NCBI GenBank assembly: GCA_905479495.1
Contig: CAJQMR010000021.1
Location: 62,001 to 126,000 of the forward strand
From: an uncultured Anaerolineae bacterium
GTDB taxonomy: Bacteria > Chloroflexota > Anaerolineae > Promineifilales > Promineifilaceae
Reading direction: 5' to 3'
Length of the DNA: 64,000 nt
This document shows, piece by piece, positions 17,484-25,558 of the stretch (position 1 is its first letter; each line of letters starts with the position of its first letter). A program made the position numbers and the translations under genes. Below the pieces are notes generated by a model. That model was not told where the DNA came from. It saw only the letters and a list, made by a program, of their open reading frames with translations, and searched no databases.

Positions 17484-17521
17484 AAAAAAGACCTGCCAGG
17501 CTTTTATACCTGACAGGTCTT
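17484..17521 (-). terminator. Intrinsic terminator or processing hairpin after the binding-protein gene
   Basis: On the minus strand AAGACCTGTCAGG (17521-17509) pairs with CCTGGCAGGTCTT (17500-17488) and is followed by a T-run. It stands 13 bp after the binding-protein stop and before the ATPase gene. Such partial terminators keep the binding protein in excess over the membrane components. Confidence 0.75.
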
Positions 17522-17533
17522 AAAGATTAAAGC

Positions 17534-18517
17534 TTATTTATACAGCAAGGGTGCGATAGTATCATCGTCGATATTGCTGGCATCGTACCAATGGAAACCG
17601 GTGTCGATTTCTTTCGGCAATGTTTCGCCATCGAGGGCTTTCACGGCCGCTTCAACACATTTGTAACCAATACCAATCGGGTCCTGGGTGATTGCGCCGG
17701 CTTCCGTGCCAGCACGGATAGCGTCCATCTGCTGCTGGCCAGAGTCATAGCCGATTACGACGATGTCGCCTTCTTTGCCCATTTCGCTCACGGCATTCAG
17801 CACACCAATGATGGAGCCTTCGTTTGCGCCGAAGAAGCCTTTTAGGTCCGGGTGCGCCTGGATAATAGCTTTAGCCAGGTCGGTGGATTTTAGCTGGTCA
17901 CCAGCGCCGTATTGAATATCAACAATCTCGATGTCGGGGTATTCAGCTTCCATTTGATTGACAAAACCATCGCGGCGGTCGATACCGGTGCGGCTGGTTT
18001 GGTCATGAACGATAATGGCGACCTGACCCGATCCACCAATCAGTTCAGCCATTTTGTCGGCAGCCACAGCGGCAGCAGCAAGGTTGTCGGTTGCAGCGGT
18101 AGAAAGCGGAATGTCGCTGTCAACGCCAGAGTCAAAACCAATCACAGGGATACCAGCTTCTTGAGCGCGTTCTAGCTGGGGAATTAAAGCCTGGGTATCG
18201 AGAGCAGCCAGACACAAGGCGGCGGGGTTTTTATCTAGAGCGGCCTGGACCATTTCAACCTGCTTGTCAACCTGGGCTTCTGTTTCGGGGCCTTCAAAGG
18301 TGATGGTTACATCATAATCTTCGGCGGCTTGTTCGGCACCGGCTTTTACTGCCTGCCAGAACTGGTGCTGGAACCCTTTAGAGATAACAGCAATGTAGGG
18401 TTTATCGGTGGATTCAGTACCGGATTCGGTCGTTTCTTCATCACCGCCACCACAAGCTACCAGTGCCATTACGGCAACTAACAGCCCCAGCAAGATTAAG
18501 GATAGTTTGGTTTTCAT
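17534..18517 (-). CDS. Sugar ABC transporter substrate-binding lipoprotein
   Basis: Periplasmic-binding-protein family (RbsB, peripla_BP_4), 327 residues. A lipoprotein signal peptide ends in VMALVAC with C22 as the lipidated Cys, followed by an acidic Gly/Ser/Thr linker to about residue 38. The mature part starts IAVISKGFQHQFWQAVKAGA and has the ligand-side pattern VIGFDSGVDSD and GFFGANEGSIIGVL. The start is supported by GAGGAG 8-13 bp upstream. It is the first gene of the importer, 182 bp after the LacI-type regulator gene, and is followed by a terminator-like hairpin. Confidence 0.92.
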   Translation of the reverse strand: MKTKLSLILLGLLVAVMALVACGGGDEETTESGTESTDKPYIAVISKGFQHQFWQAVKAGAEQAAEDYDVTITFEGPETEAQVDKQVEMVQAALDKNPAALCLAALDTQALIPQLERAQEAGIPVIGFDSGVDSDIPLSTAATDNLAAAAVAADKMAELIGGSGQVAIIVHDQTSRTGIDRRDGFVNQMEAEYPDIEIVDIQYGAGDQLKSTDLAKAIIQAHPDLKGFFGANEGSIIGVLNAVSEMGKEGDIVVIGYDSGQQQMDAIRAGTEAGAITQDPIGIGYKCVEAAVKALDGETLPKEIDTGFHWYDASNIDDDTIAPLLYK

Positions 18518-18699
18518 TCTTAAAAATCTCCTCTTTAACTCTCAATTTAAATCATATTGTGGATTGGAAATAAGCTAGGGAAACCTTAGCAGCTACTTCC
18601 AGTCTGATCGTTGAGTAGATATTCATATTATTAAATCAAACCATAAGCAGTTTCTCCTTAACTGAACTGAGCGGTAGCATATTTAGGCAAATTCTCTAC

Positions 18700-19764
18700 C
18701 TACCCATTTGACTTACTCGAAAAATATTTGCCCGCTATATTCTCTGTTGTTGATCCGTTTAAGTTGGGCGGAGCACTTGATTGCCGGATAAATAGTTTCA
18801 CAGGCAGAACGATTTCTTGACGTTCTGCCGGGCCTTCATTTAATAGTCGCGCCAGCAGCAGTTGTGTTGCTTTGTAGCCCATTTCATAGGCTGGTTGAAC
18901 GGCGACGGTTAAGAAGGGGTGGGGGGTTATCGTTGCCGGGATGTCGTCGAAGGTTACGAGGGATACATCTTCTGGAACCGTTAGGCCGGCCTCATCAATT
19001 GTTTGCCAAGCCCCGTTGGCAATAAAGTTGTTAACCGCGACAAAAGCGGTGGGGCGGGGCGTTATTTTGAGCGCTTGTCTGGCCATTTCAGCACCCATAT
19101 TTTGGCTAAATGAACCCCAGAAGACATTTCCGCTGTTGTAAATTAACCCGGCTTCTTCTATTGCTTGGCGATAGCCTTCAACACGTTCCACGGATGTTGA
19201 AATGTTTTGAGGGCCAGACAATATCACGATTTGTTTGTGGCCTAACTCTATCAAATGTCGAGTTAATTGATAGGCCCCGTCAAATGAGTCTCCTCGCACA
19301 ATATCAACATCTACGTTGGGTATGTTTCGGTCTAAAATCACCAGGGCGATTTTTTGTTTTTGAATAAGACGCACCGATTCGGCTTTATCGCCAGCGGGAA
19401 CTAATAAAAATCCATCAATCCGACGCTTGAGAAGCATTGTGAGATATTGATCTTGTTTTTTCAGGGATTCATCTGTGTTGCAAAGAATGACGCTATACCC
19501 TTTTTCTTGTGCGGCATCTTCTACGCCACGCGCCAAAGTGGTCCAAAAGGGATTGGTAATATCGGTGAGAACGAGAGCAAGGGTGTTCGTTTGGTTAAAG
19601 CGGAGGCTAGGCCCAAGCATGTTAGGTACGTAACCCAGTTCGGCGATGGCCGCTTCTACTTTGGCTCGGGTTGCTTCACTGACATAGCCTGAGTTGTTAA
19701 TGACGCGGGACACGGTCATTGTGGCAACTCCGGCTCGTTTAGCAACGTCGCGTATGGTGGGCAT
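18700..19764 (-). CDS. LacI-family transcriptional regulator
   Basis: DNA-binding repressor of 354 residues. The N-terminal helix-turn-helix and hinge are textbook: TIRDVAKRAGVATMTVSRVI (residues 3-22), then a RAKVEAAIAELGYVPN hinge. The C-terminal part is a periplasmic-binding-protein-like sugar sensor. The start is ATG 19764, preceded by AAAGGAG at good spacing; an in-frame ATG at 19815 would precede the HTH by 17 residues and overlaps an operator, so it is unlikely. It lies between the importer operon and a divergent operon, with operator-like sites in the gap, so it probably represses both and itself. Confidence 0.93.
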   Translation of the reverse strand: MPTIRDVAKRAGVATMTVSRVINNSGYVSEATRAKVEAAIAELGYVPNMLGPSLRFNQTNTLALVLTDITNPFWTTLARGVEDAAQEKGYSVILCNTDESLKKQDQYLTMLLKRRIDGFLLVPAGDKAESVRLIQKQKIALVILDRNIPNVDVDIVRGDSFDGAYQLTRHLIELGHKQIVILSGPQNISTSVERVEGYRQAIEEAGLIYNSGNVFWGSFSQNMGAEMARQALKITPRPTAFVAVNNFIANGAWQTIDEAGLTVPEDVSLVTFDDIPATITPHPFLTVAVQPAYEMGYKATQLLLARLLNEGPAERQEIVLPVKLFIRQSSAPPNLNGSTTENIAGKYFSSKSNG

Positions 19765-19786
19765 TTTTCTCCTTTCTTGCGAAAAG

Positions 19787-19814
19787 TGATACGCGTAACA
19801 TGTTATGGGTAACA
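19787..19814. promoter_or_regulatory. Two abutting LacI-type operator-like sites
   Basis: TGATACGCGTAACA (19787-19800) and TGTTATGGGTAACA (19801-19814) are variants of the palindrome TGTTACGCRTAACA. The second touches the -10 box of the regulator promoter, so binding would block lacI transcription. Confidence 0.65.
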
Positions 19815-19841
19815 TTATAACTATTGTCTAAATGTTGTCAA
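19814..19841 (-). promoter_or_regulatory. Promoter of the LacI-type regulator gene
   Basis: On the minus strand TTGACA (19841-19836) and TATAAT (19819-19814) are both perfect, with a 16-bp spacer. Transcription would start within or near the operator pair and lead into the regulator gene at 19764. Confidence 0.75.
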
Positions 19842-19884
19842 TACATTTTTAGATAAATTGTCTAAGCGATTTTGCTGTTTTTGG

Positions 19885-19912
19885 TTGACATCTGTAGCGC
19901 ACATTTTATAAT
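19885..19912 (+). promoter_or_regulatory. Promoter of the divergent polyol/ketose operon
   Basis: TTGACA (19885-19890) and TATAAT (19907-19912) are perfect and 16 bp apart. The -10 box directly touches an operator-like palindrome. The layout mirrors the leftward promoter at 19814-19841. Confidence 0.75.
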
Positions 19913-19925
19913 GTTACGCATAACA
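19912..19925. promoter_or_regulatory. LacI-type operator-like site at the start point
   Basis: TGTTACGCATAACA, a near-perfect palindrome directly after the -10 box of the rightward promoter. An identical copy lies 45 bp downstream. Confidence 0.7.
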
Positions 19926-19956
19926 CGGTGAAACGGCCGTTTTTTTTGAAGAACTA

Positions 19957-19970
19957 TGTTACGCATAACA
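19957..19970. promoter_or_regulatory. LacI-type operator-like site in the leader
   Basis: A second exact TGTTACGCATAACA. The 45-bp offset is a little over four helical turns, compatible with cooperative binding. An ACGGCCGT palindrome lies between the two sites (19933-19940). Confidence 0.7.
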
Positions 19971-20017
19971 CAAGGCATTCTGGTAGCTTGTCTGCATGAT
20001 TGATTTTGGGAGGAATG

Positions 20018-21061
20018 ATGGCAAATATATCTACTTTTACAATTGCATCAGATGGCGTTGATCCGGCATTGGTCCCCACGCGAACTTTGTGGAGTGGGAC
20101 ACAAATTCCCGCTGTGGGATTGGGGACATTTGGGTCGGACAGCATTTCCGGTGAGGCAGTGGCCGCTGCGGTGAAAGAAGCGATTGCTGTAGGCTACCGG
20201 CACATTGACTGTGCGGCCGTTTATGGCAACGAGCATCTAATTGGTGAGAGCCTCCGCGAGGTGCTGGCCAGCGGCCTGGTCAGACGAGAAGAATTGTGGG
20301 TCACCTCAAAATTGTGGAATGACAAACATGCCGAGGCGGATGTGATTCCTGCGTTCCAGAAGTCCCTACAAGACTTGCAGCTGGATTATCTGGACTTGTA
20401 TCTGATCCATTGGCCATTTCCTAACCATCACGATCCAGGGGTAGATGTGAATGCGCGCGATCCCTATGCCGTTCCTTATAGCCACGAAAACTATATGAAA
20501 ACCTGGCGGCAGCTAGAAAAACTGGTTGATATGGGTCTGGTAAAACATATTGGTACCTCCAACATGACTCAGCCCAAGCTGGATCTGTTGCTGCGTGATG
20601 CCCGCATCAAGCCAGCTGTGAATGAGATGGAGCTGCATCCGCACTTTCAGCAGCCGGCGCTCTTCCAATATTGTTTGGATAACGGGATTGTGCCCATCGG
20701 GTATTCGCCAATAGGTTCTCCGGCGCGACCGCCCCGCGATACAACCCCGGAGGATACGGTGGATATTGAGGACCCGGTGATTGTGGCCATTGCCCAGCGG
20801 TTGGGCGTGCATCCGGCGGTGGTCTGTGTGAAGTGGGCGGTGCAGCGAGGCCAGGTGCCGATTCCGTTTTCGACCAAGCGCCGGAATTTTTTGAGCAATC
20901 TGCAAGCGGCCGTTTCTGCTCCGTTAACTGATGAAGAGATGGCCGCTATCGCTAATATCGACAAAAATTGCCGCCTCATCAAGGGGCAGGTGTTCTTGTG
21001 GGAAGGAGCGGAGAGTTGGGAAGCGTTGTGGGATATGGATGGCGTAATTGCTTCTAAATAA
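20018..21061 (+). CDS. Aldo/keto reductase
   Basis: NAD(P)H-dependent oxidoreductase of 347 residues with a TIM barrel. Family landmarks are GLGTFGSDSISGEAV, GYRHIDCAAVYGNEHLIGE (catalytic Asp and Tyr), VTSKLWN (catalytic Lys), YLDLYLIHWPF (catalytic His) and a C-terminal PIPFSTKRRNFLSNL in the cofactor-binding position. GGAGG just upstream supports ATG 20018 (or 20015). It is the first gene of a rightward operon under the operator-bearing promoter. It probably interconverts a sugar and a polyol feeding the kinases and aldolase downstream; the substrate cannot be read from sequence. Confidence 0.88.
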   Translation: MANISTFTIASDGVDPALVPTRTLWSGTQIPAVGLGTFGSDSISGEAVAAAVKEAIAVGYRHIDCAAVYGNEHLIGESLREVLASGLVRREELWVTSKLWNDKHAEADVIPAFQKSLQDLQLDYLDLYLIHWPFPNHHDPGVDVNARDPYAVPYSHENYMKTWRQLEKLVDMGLVKHIGTSNMTQPKLDLLLRDARIKPAVNEMELHPHFQQPALFQYCLDNGIVPIGYSPIGSPARPPRDTTPEDTVDIEDPVIVAIAQRLGVHPAVVCVKWAVQRGQVPIPFSTKRRNFLSNLQAAVSAPLTDEEMAAIANIDKNCRLIKGQVFLWEGAESWEALWDMDGVIASK

Positions 21062-21080
21062 ATAGGTAGGGAACATTATC

Positions 21081-22634
21081 ATGGGCCAGCAATACATTTT
21101 GACGGTTGATGTGGGCACGTCCAGTACGAAGACGGCCGTTTGGAACAGCACCGGTACCGTACTGGCCGAAGCCTCGACGGCCTATGCTCTCCATCGCCCG
21201 GAACCCTTGTGGGCTGAAATTGACGCTAACATTTGGTGGACGGCCGTTTGTGACACCATCCGCCAGGTGCTGGCCCAGGCAAACGTGAATCCCCATGACG
21301 TAGCAGGCGTTGGCGTCGATGCCGTGGGCTGGACGCTCATCCCGGTTGATGAAGCGGTTAATCCGTTAGCGCCAGCCATGATCTGGCTGGATCGCCGCGC
21401 GGAAGAAGAAACCGCCTGGCTGAATGGACTGCCAGAAGCCGACCAGCTTGTCAATCTGGTAGCGAATCCTATCGACGCCGCCTACATCACGCCTAAGCTG
21501 GTCTGGCTGCGCCAAAACCATCCGCAAATCTTTGCCACGGCTTACAAGTTTCTGGAAGCAACCGGCTTTATCGTGGCTTGTTTCACTGGTCAGTTTGTTT
21601 GCGATTACACTCAGGCGTACGGGTATCATTTCTTCGACATCAGAAACGAACGCTGGGATGAAGCGGCGGCCGCCACAATTGGCGTGCCGCTGGCAAAGAT
21701 GCCGCGTTTGTGTCCGTCGAGCGAAATCGTTGGGGCCGTCACGGCCAAAGCAGCGGATGAAACCGGCCTGCGGGCAGGCATTCCTGTTCTTACGGGCTGT
21801 CTGGATGCGGTGGCCGGGGCCTTAGGTTCTGGCGTCACGCGGCCAGGCCAGACGAATGAACAAGGTGGCCAGGCTGGCGGTCTAGGTATTAGCCTGAATC
21901 GGGTGGTGGTAGAGCCGCGCCTGATTTTTTCGCACCATGTTTTGCCGCAGCAATATTTGTTGGCGGCGGGTACCGTGGGCGGCGGTTCGTTAGGCTGGTT
22001 TCGTGATCGATTGGGGCAGGTGGAAACGGCCGTCTCCCCCCTCATCCAACAAAATCCTTTTGAACTTTTTAGTCAACAAGCCAGCCAATCACCGCCTGGA
22101 GCCAACGGACTCATCTTCTTGCCGTACATGGCCGGGGAACGCACGCCGTTGTGGAGCAGCGTGGCTCGCGGTGTTTTTTTCGGCCTTTCCTACAACACCA
22201 GCCGGGCCGATATGCTGCGGGCTATTATGGAAGGCTGTGCTTTTGCCGTGTACGACAATTTGCAAGTTGCCGCTGAACACGGTGTAACAGTTGATGAGTA
22301 TTTAGGTGCTGGGGGGGCCACGCAAAGTGCGGTTTGGTGCCAGATTAAAGCGGATGTGTATGGACGGCCGTTTATCGTTGCGCAGCGTGCCGACGGGGGT
22401 GAAGGGGGGCATGGCCTCGGCCTCTTTGCCCTGACGGCCCACGCCGTCGGTCTGGCTGACGACATTGGCGACTGTGTCAATAATTTGCTGCCCCGAAGGC
22501 GTGTCTACGAACCATCGCCGCAAAACCATGCGCTTTATCAGGAACTATTCCAGGTGTATCGCAGTGTCTCGCGCAAACTGCTGGGCGATTTTGCTCACCT
22601 GGATCGGATTCAAAAAAATAATAAAGAACATTAA
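21081..22634 (+). CDS. FGGY-family carbohydrate kinase (xylulokinase-like)
   Basis: Sugar kinase of 517 residues. The N-terminus ILTVDVGTSSTKTAVW is the phosphate-binding loop of FGGY kinases; WAEIDANIWW, GVDAVGWTLIPVD and MIWLDRRAEEE follow in the usual order, and GAGGATQSAVWCQIKADVYG is the ADP-binding signature. Related to xylulokinase and gluconokinase-like subfamilies, but the substrate specificity is not evident. It lies 19 bp after the aldo/keto reductase and precedes a dehydrogenase, a bisphosphate aldolase and a PfkB kinase, so it probably phosphorylates a ketohexose or ketopentose made by one of the dehydrogenases. Confidence 0.85.
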   Translation: MGQQYILTVDVGTSSTKTAVWNSTGTVLAEASTAYALHRPEPLWAEIDANIWWTAVCDTIRQVLAQANVNPHDVAGVGVDAVGWTLIPVDEAVNPLAPAMIWLDRRAEEETAWLNGLPEADQLVNLVANPIDAAYITPKLVWLRQNHPQIFATAYKFLEATGFIVACFTGQFVCDYTQAYGYHFFDIRNERWDEAAAATIGVPLAKMPRLCPSSEIVGAVTAKAADETGLRAGIPVLTGCLDAVAGALGSGVTRPGQTNEQGGQAGGLGISLNRVVVEPRLIFSHHVLPQQYLLAAGTVGGGSLGWFRDRLGQVETAVSPLIQQNPFELFSQQASQSPPGANGLIFLPYMAGERTPLWSSVARGVFFGLSYNTSRADMLRAIMEGCAFAVYDNLQVAAEHGVTVDEYLGAGGATQSAVWCQIKADVYGRPFIVAQRADGGEGGHGLGLFALTAHAVGLADDIGDCVNNLLPRRRVYEPSPQNHALYQELFQVYRSVSRKLLGDFAHLDRIQKNNKEH

Positions 22635-22639
22635 CCCAA

Positions 22640-22676
22640 ATTGGTCCAATTTTTAGAAATCGGACCAATCTTTTTT
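22640..22676 (+). terminator. Hairpin with T-run inside the operon
   Basis: ATTGGTCC (22640-22647) pairs with GGACCAAT (22662-22669), followed by CTTTTTT. It resembles an intrinsic terminator between the FGGY kinase and the dehydrogenase and could lower expression of the distal genes. It belongs to the GATTGGNCCAATC hairpin family of this window. Confidence 0.6.
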
Positions 22677-22686
22677 GGAGAACCAC

Positions 22687-23736
22687 ATGAAAGCAGCGAT
22701 TTTAGAAAACCAGGGTGTTATAACCTATAAAGAGGTGCCGACACCCACGCCTGAACCGGGCCATGTCCGGTTGCAGGTGAAAGCCGTTTCCATTTGCGGC
22801 TCAGACATCAAGCGGTATGTGTCCGGACACCGCATGTATCCCATTGTTTTGGGGCACGAATGTGCTGGTGTTATAGAAAGTGTCGGCGCAGGTGTCAGCA
22901 AGGAATTGATTGGCAAACACGCTTCCGTTATCCCGGTTGTGCCTTGTTTTGAGTGTGAGCAGTGCCAGCGAGGTTATTATTCGGCTTGCCATAGCTACTC
23001 GTTTATCGGCTCGCGGCAGGCGGGCGGCTTTGCCGATTATCTGGAACTGCCAGAACGGAACGTGCTGATTGTGCCGGAGGAGCTACCGTTTGAACACGTC
23101 GCTTTGATCGAACCCTCGACGGTGGCCCGGCACATGTTGGCCTTGGGCGATTTTCAAAAGGGGCAAACGGCCGTTGTCCTCGGTGCCGGGTCCATTGGCC
23201 TGATGATTGTGCAGTGGCTGCGCATTTTGGGAGCCAGCCTCATTATTTGTACCGATGTCTCAGATGAAAATTTGGCCACAGCCCGCAAGCTAGGTGCCCA
23301 TGTTACCTTGAACCCCCTACGTGATGATGTCGTTGCCGAGGTGCGCCAACGAACGGGCGATGGGGTGGATATTTCGCTGGAAGCGGCAGGCGTACCGCAA
23401 ACGCTGGAACAAACGGTACCCATCACCCGCCCGCGCGGCAAGGTGATTTGTGGCGGCAACCAGCCGCTGGATAAATCGCTGCCGATGTCTTTCATCGAAA
23501 ATATGATGCGGCGGGAGTTGAGCATTATTGGCTGTTTTATGTCGTACTCGGCCCCGTTTCCTGGCCACGAATGGACGGAAACGGTGGAGGCGTTGTTAAA
23601 CGGCGGGCTGGACATGGATACGATGATTTCCCATCGTTATCCCCTGGCCCAAGCACCTGACATCTTCGCCAAAATTGGCGATCATGCCCTCACGCATCGT
23701 AAAATAATCCTTTACCCAGAAGGAGCCTCTTTATGA
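22687..23736 (+). CDS. Zinc-dependent medium-chain dehydrogenase (polyol or polyol-phosphate type)
   Basis: MDR alcohol dehydrogenase of 349 residues. Catalytic-zinc motifs SICGSD and GHECAG are present; the structural-zinc loop reads PCFECEQCQRGYYSAC with four Cys. The Rossmann motif is VLGAGSIGLMIV. Overall it resembles galactitol-1-phosphate dehydrogenase (GatD) and sorbitol dehydrogenases. The start is ATG 22687 with GGAG 7 bp upstream. Its stop overlaps the ATG of the aldolase (TTATGA), indicating translational coupling. It likely oxidises a polyol or polyol phosphate to a ketose for the enzymes encoded next. Confidence 0.87.
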   Translation: MKAAILENQGVITYKEVPTPTPEPGHVRLQVKAVSICGSDIKRYVSGHRMYPIVLGHECAGVIESVGAGVSKELIGKHASVIPVVPCFECEQCQRGYYSACHSYSFIGSRQAGGFADYLELPERNVLIVPEELPFEHVALIEPSTVARHMLALGDFQKGQTAVVLGAGSIGLMIVQWLRILGASLIICTDVSDENLATARKLGAHVTLNPLRDDVVAEVRQRTGDGVDISLEAAGVPQTLEQTVPITRPRGKVICGGNQPLDKSLPMSFIENMMRRELSIIGCFMSYSAPFPGHEWTETVEALLNGGLDMDTMISHRYPLAQAPDIFAKIGDHALTHRKIILYPEGASL

Positions 23737-24602
23737 CACTACAAAATGTACACCCCTGGATTCAACAAGCGCATCAAGAAGGCTTTGCCATTGGCGCTTT
23801 TAACGCCAACACGATGGAGCAAATGCAGGCCATTGTACTGGCCGCCCAAGCAGAAAACGCCCCGGTCATCATTCAGGTGAGCCACCGTGCGTTGCAATAT
23901 GTAGGCAGTGGCAGCGAGATTCGCGGGCTGCAATACATGGCCGCCATCGGCAAAGTGGCGGCGGCCAGCGTCGAGGTGCCCGTCTCGCTTCATTTAGACC
24001 ACGCCAATGAAAACGAAGTGCTGCAAGCCATTGCGTTGGGCTTTACTTCGGTGATGTTTGATGGGGATTATTTGCCTTTTGCCGAAAATGTGGCCACCAC
24101 GAAGCGGCTTTGCCAGATTGCCCATGACGTTGGCGTTTGTATGGAAGCCGAAATTGGCGAAGTGCCCAAGCCAGACGGCGCGGCTTATGATCCGAACGAA
24201 ATTGCCTTGACCACACCAGAGGAAGCAGAAACCTTTGTTGCCGCCACCGGCATCGACATCTTGGCAATTGCCCTGGGGTCGGTGCATGGGCTGAAGGATA
24301 AATCTGTTTCGCTGGATTTGGACCGACTGGCAGCGATTCGGGCGCGGGTGAATACGCCGCTGGTTTTGCATGGTTCATCCGGGGTGAATAATGAAGATAT
24401 TGCTCAGGGCATTAAGCTGGGTCTGGCCAAAGTTAATATTGCTACGCAGTTGAGTAAAGCGTTTACCGGAGCGGTGCGTGACGTTTTGGCAGCCGATGGC
24501 GAATTGGTTGATCCGCGTAAATATTTGGGACCGGGCCGCGCGGCGCAAATTGAGGTGGTGCGTGAGCGTATTCGGTTTGTGGGGGCGGTAGGCAGAGCAT
24601 GA
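23733..24602 (+). CDS. Class II ketose-bisphosphate aldolase (fructose/tagatose-bisphosphate type)
   Basis: Zinc-dependent aldolase of 289 residues. Motifs are AIGAFNANTMEQMQA, SLHLDHAN (catalytic Asp and zinc His), SVMFDGDYLPFAEN, EAEIGEV, ALGSVHGL (zinc His) and LHGSSGVNNEDI (zinc His). It cleaves fructose-1,6- or tagatose-1,6-bisphosphate to dihydroxyacetone phosphate and glyceraldehyde-3-phosphate; GatY/KbaY and FbaA types are close and not separable here. The start and stop codons both overlap neighbours by 4 bp (ATGA), so it is tightly coupled to the dehydrogenase and to the PfkB kinase that would make its bisphosphate substrate. Confidence 0.9.
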   Translation: MTLQNVHPWIQQAHQEGFAIGAFNANTMEQMQAIVLAAQAENAPVIIQVSHRALQYVGSGSEIRGLQYMAAIGKVAAASVEVPVSLHLDHANENEVLQAIALGFTSVMFDGDYLPFAENVATTKRLCQIAHDVGVCMEAEIGEVPKPDGAAYDPNEIALTTPEEAETFVAATGIDILAIALGSVHGLKDKSVSLDLDRLAAIRARVNTPLVLHGSSGVNNEDIAQGIKLGLAKVNIATQLSKAFTGAVRDVLAADGELVDPRKYLGPGRAAQIEVVRERIRFVGAVGRA

Positions 24603-25558
24603 TACTTTGTGTAAATCCAAATGCGGCGATTGATAAAACGGCCGTTATCCCCCAATTCCATCTAGGCCAAATCCACCGCCCGGAGATGATCAAAATGTTG
24701 CCCGGCGGCAAGGGCTGCAATGTGGCCCGCGCTCTGAAGCAGTTGGGCGAGGAGCCGATGGTTGCTGGCTGGGTGGGCGGTTCGGCTGGGCAGTTCATTG
24801 AGAATGGTCTGCATCAAGAAGGTATCCAGACAGAGTTTGTTTACACCGATTTTGAATCACGCACCTGCCTTTCGATCCTGGATAGCAGCAACCAGGTGAT
24901 GACGGAAATCTACGAAAAGGGTGATGCGGTGCCGCCGGAGAAGATCGGTGAAATGTTGGCGCGGTTTGGGGAGATAGTGGGGGAGTATACGGCCGTAACC
25001 CTCTCAGGTAGCCTTCCCCCTGGCGTCCCCCACGATTTTTATGCCCAACTTATCCACCTGGCCCATAAGGCAGGCGTGCCTGCTTTTCTGGACAGCAGCA
25101 AAGAAGCCCTGCTGCAAGGTGTGGCTGCCAAACCATTTTTGATCAAGCCCAACGAAAGCGAAGTGACCATTTTGGCCGGGCGAGAATTAAAAACCGTGGC
25201 TGATTTTGCGGCAGCGGCAGCGGCCATTTCTACCCACTATGAAACGATTGTGGTGCTGTCTTTAGGCAAAGATGGGGCGCTGGCGGCACAGGGGCAAGCG
25301 GTGATCCACGTACAAAATCCCCCGGTCCAGGCGCAAAGTGCGGTGGGTTCGGGGGATTCCATGCTGGCAGGATTGGCCTACGGCTTTGGACATGGCTGCC
25401 AGTTAGCCGAAGCTGTGAAATATGGCGTGGCCGCTGGAACAGCCAACACGCTTGTGCTGGGTGCCGGGCAGTTTACCCGGCACGATTTTGAAGCGATCTA
25501 CGCCGAAACCACGGTGCAGCCTCTGCTTATTAATGATTCTCAATTTGCCATTGATTAG
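24599..25558 (+). CDS. PfkB-family sugar-phosphate kinase (LacC/FruK type)
   Basis: Kinase of 319 residues of the 1-phosphofructokinase/tagatose-6-phosphate kinase group. The N-terminus ILCVNPNAAIDKT, the GGKGCNVARAL segment, SGSLPPGVP, KPNESEV and the ATP/catalytic motif SAVGSGDSMLAGL are diagnostic. It would convert a ketose monophosphate to the bisphosphate used by the aldolase encoded just before it. ATG overlaps the aldolase stop by 4 bp. Its 3' end overlaps the convergent DUF1349 gene by 29 bp. Fructose-1-phosphate and tagatose-6-phosphate are both possible substrates. Confidence 0.9.
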   Translation: MILCVNPNAAIDKTAVIPQFHLGQIHRPEMIKMLPGGKGCNVARALKQLGEEPMVAGWVGGSAGQFIENGLHQEGIQTEFVYTDFESRTCLSILDSSNQVMTEIYEKGDAVPPEKIGEMLARFGEIVGEYTAVTLSGSLPPGVPHDFYAQLIHLAHKAGVPAFLDSSKEALLQGVAAKPFLIKPNESEVTILAGRELKTVADFAAAAAAISTHYETIVVLSLGKDGALAAQGQAVIHVQNPPVQAQSAVGSGDSMLAGLAYGFGHGCQLAEAVKYGVAAGTANTLVLGAGQFTRHDFEAIYAETTVQPLLINDSQFAID

